The position numbers and the translations under genes are program-made. This document shows positions 58,281 through 59,798 of a stretch of 59,798 nt of DNA, piece by piece. Source of the stretch: an uncultured Eggerthella sp. (GTDB lineage: Bacteria > Actinomycetota > Coriobacteriia > Coriobacteriales > Eggerthellaceae); assembly GCA_937998355.1 (NCBI GenBank), contig CALLDI010000006.1, forward strand, positions 1-59,798, in the 5' to 3' direction. Every line of letters starts with the position of its first letter. Within the stretch, counting starts at the first letter, position 1. The notes beneath the pieces were generated by a model that had not been told where the DNA came from, searched no databases, and worked only from the letters and a program-made list of their open reading frames with translations.

Positions 58281-58591
58281 GCCTCTACGAGATCATCAAA
58301 CGAGACCATCAGCGAGATCCTCACGTGCGTGAATTCGCTCGAGAATCGTAGCTAAAGGACTCTATTTCGAGGGCGATGTATTGATCACACATCAGAGCAG
58401 TCCTGTCCATCATCTGCAACGGCATGTTGCTGCTTTTCTTGTGTTTTACCTTACGAATCGCCCACAATCCGAATTAAGCGTCTAAAGTCTTCATCAGAAG
58501 TTAATAGGCCCTTAGAGTCGTCTTTTCAGGATCGCCCTTTGCGGAATATTCCAACTACCTCCATAATCTGCCGCTTCAAGAAAGGGCGTCA
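58281..58591. other. intergenic region between queHA and the NYN gene
   Basis: The 311-bp gap begins with three degenerate 12-13-base units (CGAGATCATCAAA 58288-58300, CGAGACCATCAG 58301-58312, CGAGATCCTCAC 58313-58324) straight after the stop. The rest is AT-rich and holds no recognised gene. TAATCT near 58567 may be the -10 of the next gene. Confidence 0.4.
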
Positions 58592-59515
58592 ATGCGCAAA
58601 GATATGAAAATCGCCGTTCTCATCGATGCCGAGAACATCTCGAGCAAATATGCGAACACCATCCTCCAGGAGGCTTCTGGCCTCGGAAACGTCATCTACA
58701 AGCGAATCTATGGCAACTGGACCAGCTCGCAGCTCGGTTCCTGGAAGCAAGAGCTGCTCGATCACGCCATCCAGCCGATCCAGCAGTACAGCAATACTTC
58801 TGGAAAGAACTCGTCCGACTCCGCGCTCATCATCGATGCGATGGACCTTCTATACCAGAACCGCCTCGATGCCTTCTGCATCGTCTCTTCCGATAGCGAC
58901 TTCACGCGTCTTGCATCGCGCCTGCGCGAATCTGAGATGTACGTGCTCGGCATGGGAGAACAGAAGACACCACGTGCGTTCATCTCCGCCTGCAACAAGT
59001 TCGTCTATCTTGATGTTCTTGCAGGCCAAAAGAAGAAGCGCAACGATTCCAAAGACGCATCACGCGACAAGAAACGCGAGAGCGGTTCTACCGATCGCAC
59101 TCGTCAGTCCACCGATGAAGAGGCGAAAGCCTCGAACCGCCGCAGCACGACTGCTCAAGCGAGTCGCTCCAACGAAGAAGCTACCAAAACGAAAACGTCA
59201 GCCGAGAAAACCGCTCCTGCTGATATCGAGGTACGCGAAGAAGAGAATGTCTACAGCGATGGTACGGATATCATCGAAGTGACCGATACGCTCGTGAACA
59301 TCATCGAAGAATACAGCGACGATGAAGGTTGGATGCCCGCCTCTAACCTCGCGAACTTGCTCTCGCGCCGCCTGAGCGACTTCGACACTCGCAATTTCGG
59401 CTTCAAGAAGTTCGTACCCTTCATCGAGTCGCTCAAGATCTTCGAAAAGCGCAGCGTCGCCGTTTCGAACGATCCGAGCGTGCGCGCGATCTCCTTCCGC
59501 CTCATCGAAGACTAA
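58592..59515 (+). CDS. NYN-domain putative nuclease with C-terminal OST-HTH/LOTUS domain
   Basis: A 307-residue protein. Residues 1 to about 140 are a NYN (PIN-like, DUF88) domain with the acidic catalytic pattern AVLIDAENIS, ALIIDAMDLLY and IVSSDSDFTRLASRLRE, expected to bind Mg2+ and cut RNA. A Lys/Ser/Glu-rich low-complexity linker of about 80 residues follows. Residues about 235-307 (TLVNIIEEYSDDEGWMPASN, ANLLSRRLSDFDTRNFGFKKF) fit the OST-HTH/LOTUS RNA-binding fold. This limkain-b1-like pairing is known in bacteria. AAAGGG precedes the ATG. It stands alone between queHA and tRNA-Val. Confidence 0.88.
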   Translation: MRKDMKIAVLIDAENISSKYANTILQEASGLGNVIYKRIYGNWTSSQLGSWKQELLDHAIQPIQQYSNTSGKNSSDSALIIDAMDLLYQNRLDAFCIVSSDSDFTRLASRLRESEMYVLGMGEQKTPRAFISACNKFVYLDVLAGQKKKRNDSKDASRDKKRESGSTDRTRQSTDEEAKASNRRSTTAQASRSNEEATKTKTSAEKTAPADIEVREEENVYSDGTDIIEVTDTLVNIIEEYSDDEGWMPASNLANLLSRRLSDFDTRNFGFKKFVPFIESLKIFEKRSVAVSNDPSVRAISFRLIED

Positions 59516-59623
59516 CCAGGAAACCCGTCTTCGAACACGCTTTCGTCGCACACGCCCACTATCGGACACTCGGGGCTCCAGATCGAATGCTTTATAGGCG
59601 CTCGCGATTCAAGATCATACGCA

Positions 59624-59652
59624 AATAAAAAAGCCAGCATCGTGCTGGCTTT
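59624..59652 (-). terminator. tRNA-Val terminator
   Basis: AAAGCCAGCA (59630-59639) pairs with TGCTGGCTTT (59643-59652) around a three-base loop. On the minus strand six Ts follow, directly after the tRNA. Confidence 0.88.
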
Positions 59653-59660
59653 CGCATTCA

Positions 59661-59735
59661 TGGTGGGCGATACAGGATTTGAACCTGTGACCTTCTGCTT
59701 GTAAGGCAGCTGCGCTCCCGCTGCGCCAATCGCCC
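59661..59735 (-). tRNA. tRNA-Val (UAC)
   Basis: On the minus strand the 75-nt sequence folds as a tRNA. It has acceptor stem GGGCGAT / ATCGCCC, D arm GCGC-AGCGGGA-GCGC, anticodon loop CTTACAA, T arm ACAGG-TTCAAAT-CCTGT and an encoded CCA. The anticodon is TAC, so valine. The outermost anticodon-stem pair is a G-A mismatch. Confidence 0.95.
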
Positions 59736-59798
59736 GAATTCAGTAAATGCCCTGCATGAGCAGAACGCCCTATCCTCCCACGGACTACACCGCAGTAC

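Overview
The window is about 60 kb of moderately GC-rich bacterial chromosome with short intergenic gaps and housekeeping genes on nearly every side. Gene content points to an actinobacterium of the class Coriobacteriia, perhaps an Eggerthellaceae (Slackia-like) anaerobe. The pointers are secreted proteins with choline-binding-type repeats, a fused SecDF, amino-acid fermentation type enzymes (a diaminopentanoate-dehydrogenase-like protein and a family III CoA transferase), and rpoB-rpoC with no ribosomal protein genes in front. The genus cannot be fixed from the sequence alone. No phage, insertion sequence with a transposase, CRISPR array or rRNA is present.

Layout. 0.1-8.1 kb: a SemiSWEET sugar carrier, an Ord-like dehydrogenase with a histidine-rich tail, aroD, dtd, a CoA transferase, lysC-asd and a DUF47 protein. 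8.2-17.8 kb: one long minus-strand operon, glmU-prs-pth-recJ/helicase-rel-metallohydrolase (cell-wall precursor, PRPP, translation quality control, DNA repair, stringent response). 17.8-24.4 kb: a peptidoglycan-binding protein, a polyprenyl synthase, tRNA-Leu(UAA), pit, ppx, an FtsB/DivIC-like protein and yebC. 24.5-26.7 kb: an MFS exporter fused to CBS domains behind a long structured leader. 26.7-33.9 kb: an AT-richer block with a membrane Ser/Thr kinase, an FHA protein, two anchored exported proteins and an LRR plus choline-binding-repeat surface protein. 34-37.2 kb: glmM, hisE, an amidohydrolase. 37.2-46.5 kb: rpoB-rpoC and a second choline-binding-repeat protein. 46.6-51 kb: an SDR, a ketopantoate-reductase-like enzyme, a non-coding stretch and an alanine/glycine:Na+ symporter. 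51-58.3 kb: secDF with DUF1292, and queuosine genes (tgt, HAD phosphatase, and a QueH-QueA fusion). The right end holds an NYN/OST-HTH protein and tRNA-Val(UAC).

Most striking. (1) Two intergenic elements (4898-5044 and 45364-45528) share one architecture: a long outer inverted repeat, two inner hairpins, and near-identical linker strands. The stems differ in sequence between copies yet remain complementary. A third, looser relative lies at 2942-3063 and a fragment at 23587-23599. This looks like a structured RNA or a hairpin-type mobile repeat that I do not recognise. (2) RpoC carries a C-terminal segment resembling the alpha-subunit CTD. (3) Three unusual fusions: RecJ-helicase, QueH-QueA, MFS-CBS. 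(4) A kinase/FHA operon preceded by a leader (30501-30665) that can fold in mutually exclusive ways.

All functional calls come from reading the translated sequences and motifs. No database search or structure prediction was run.
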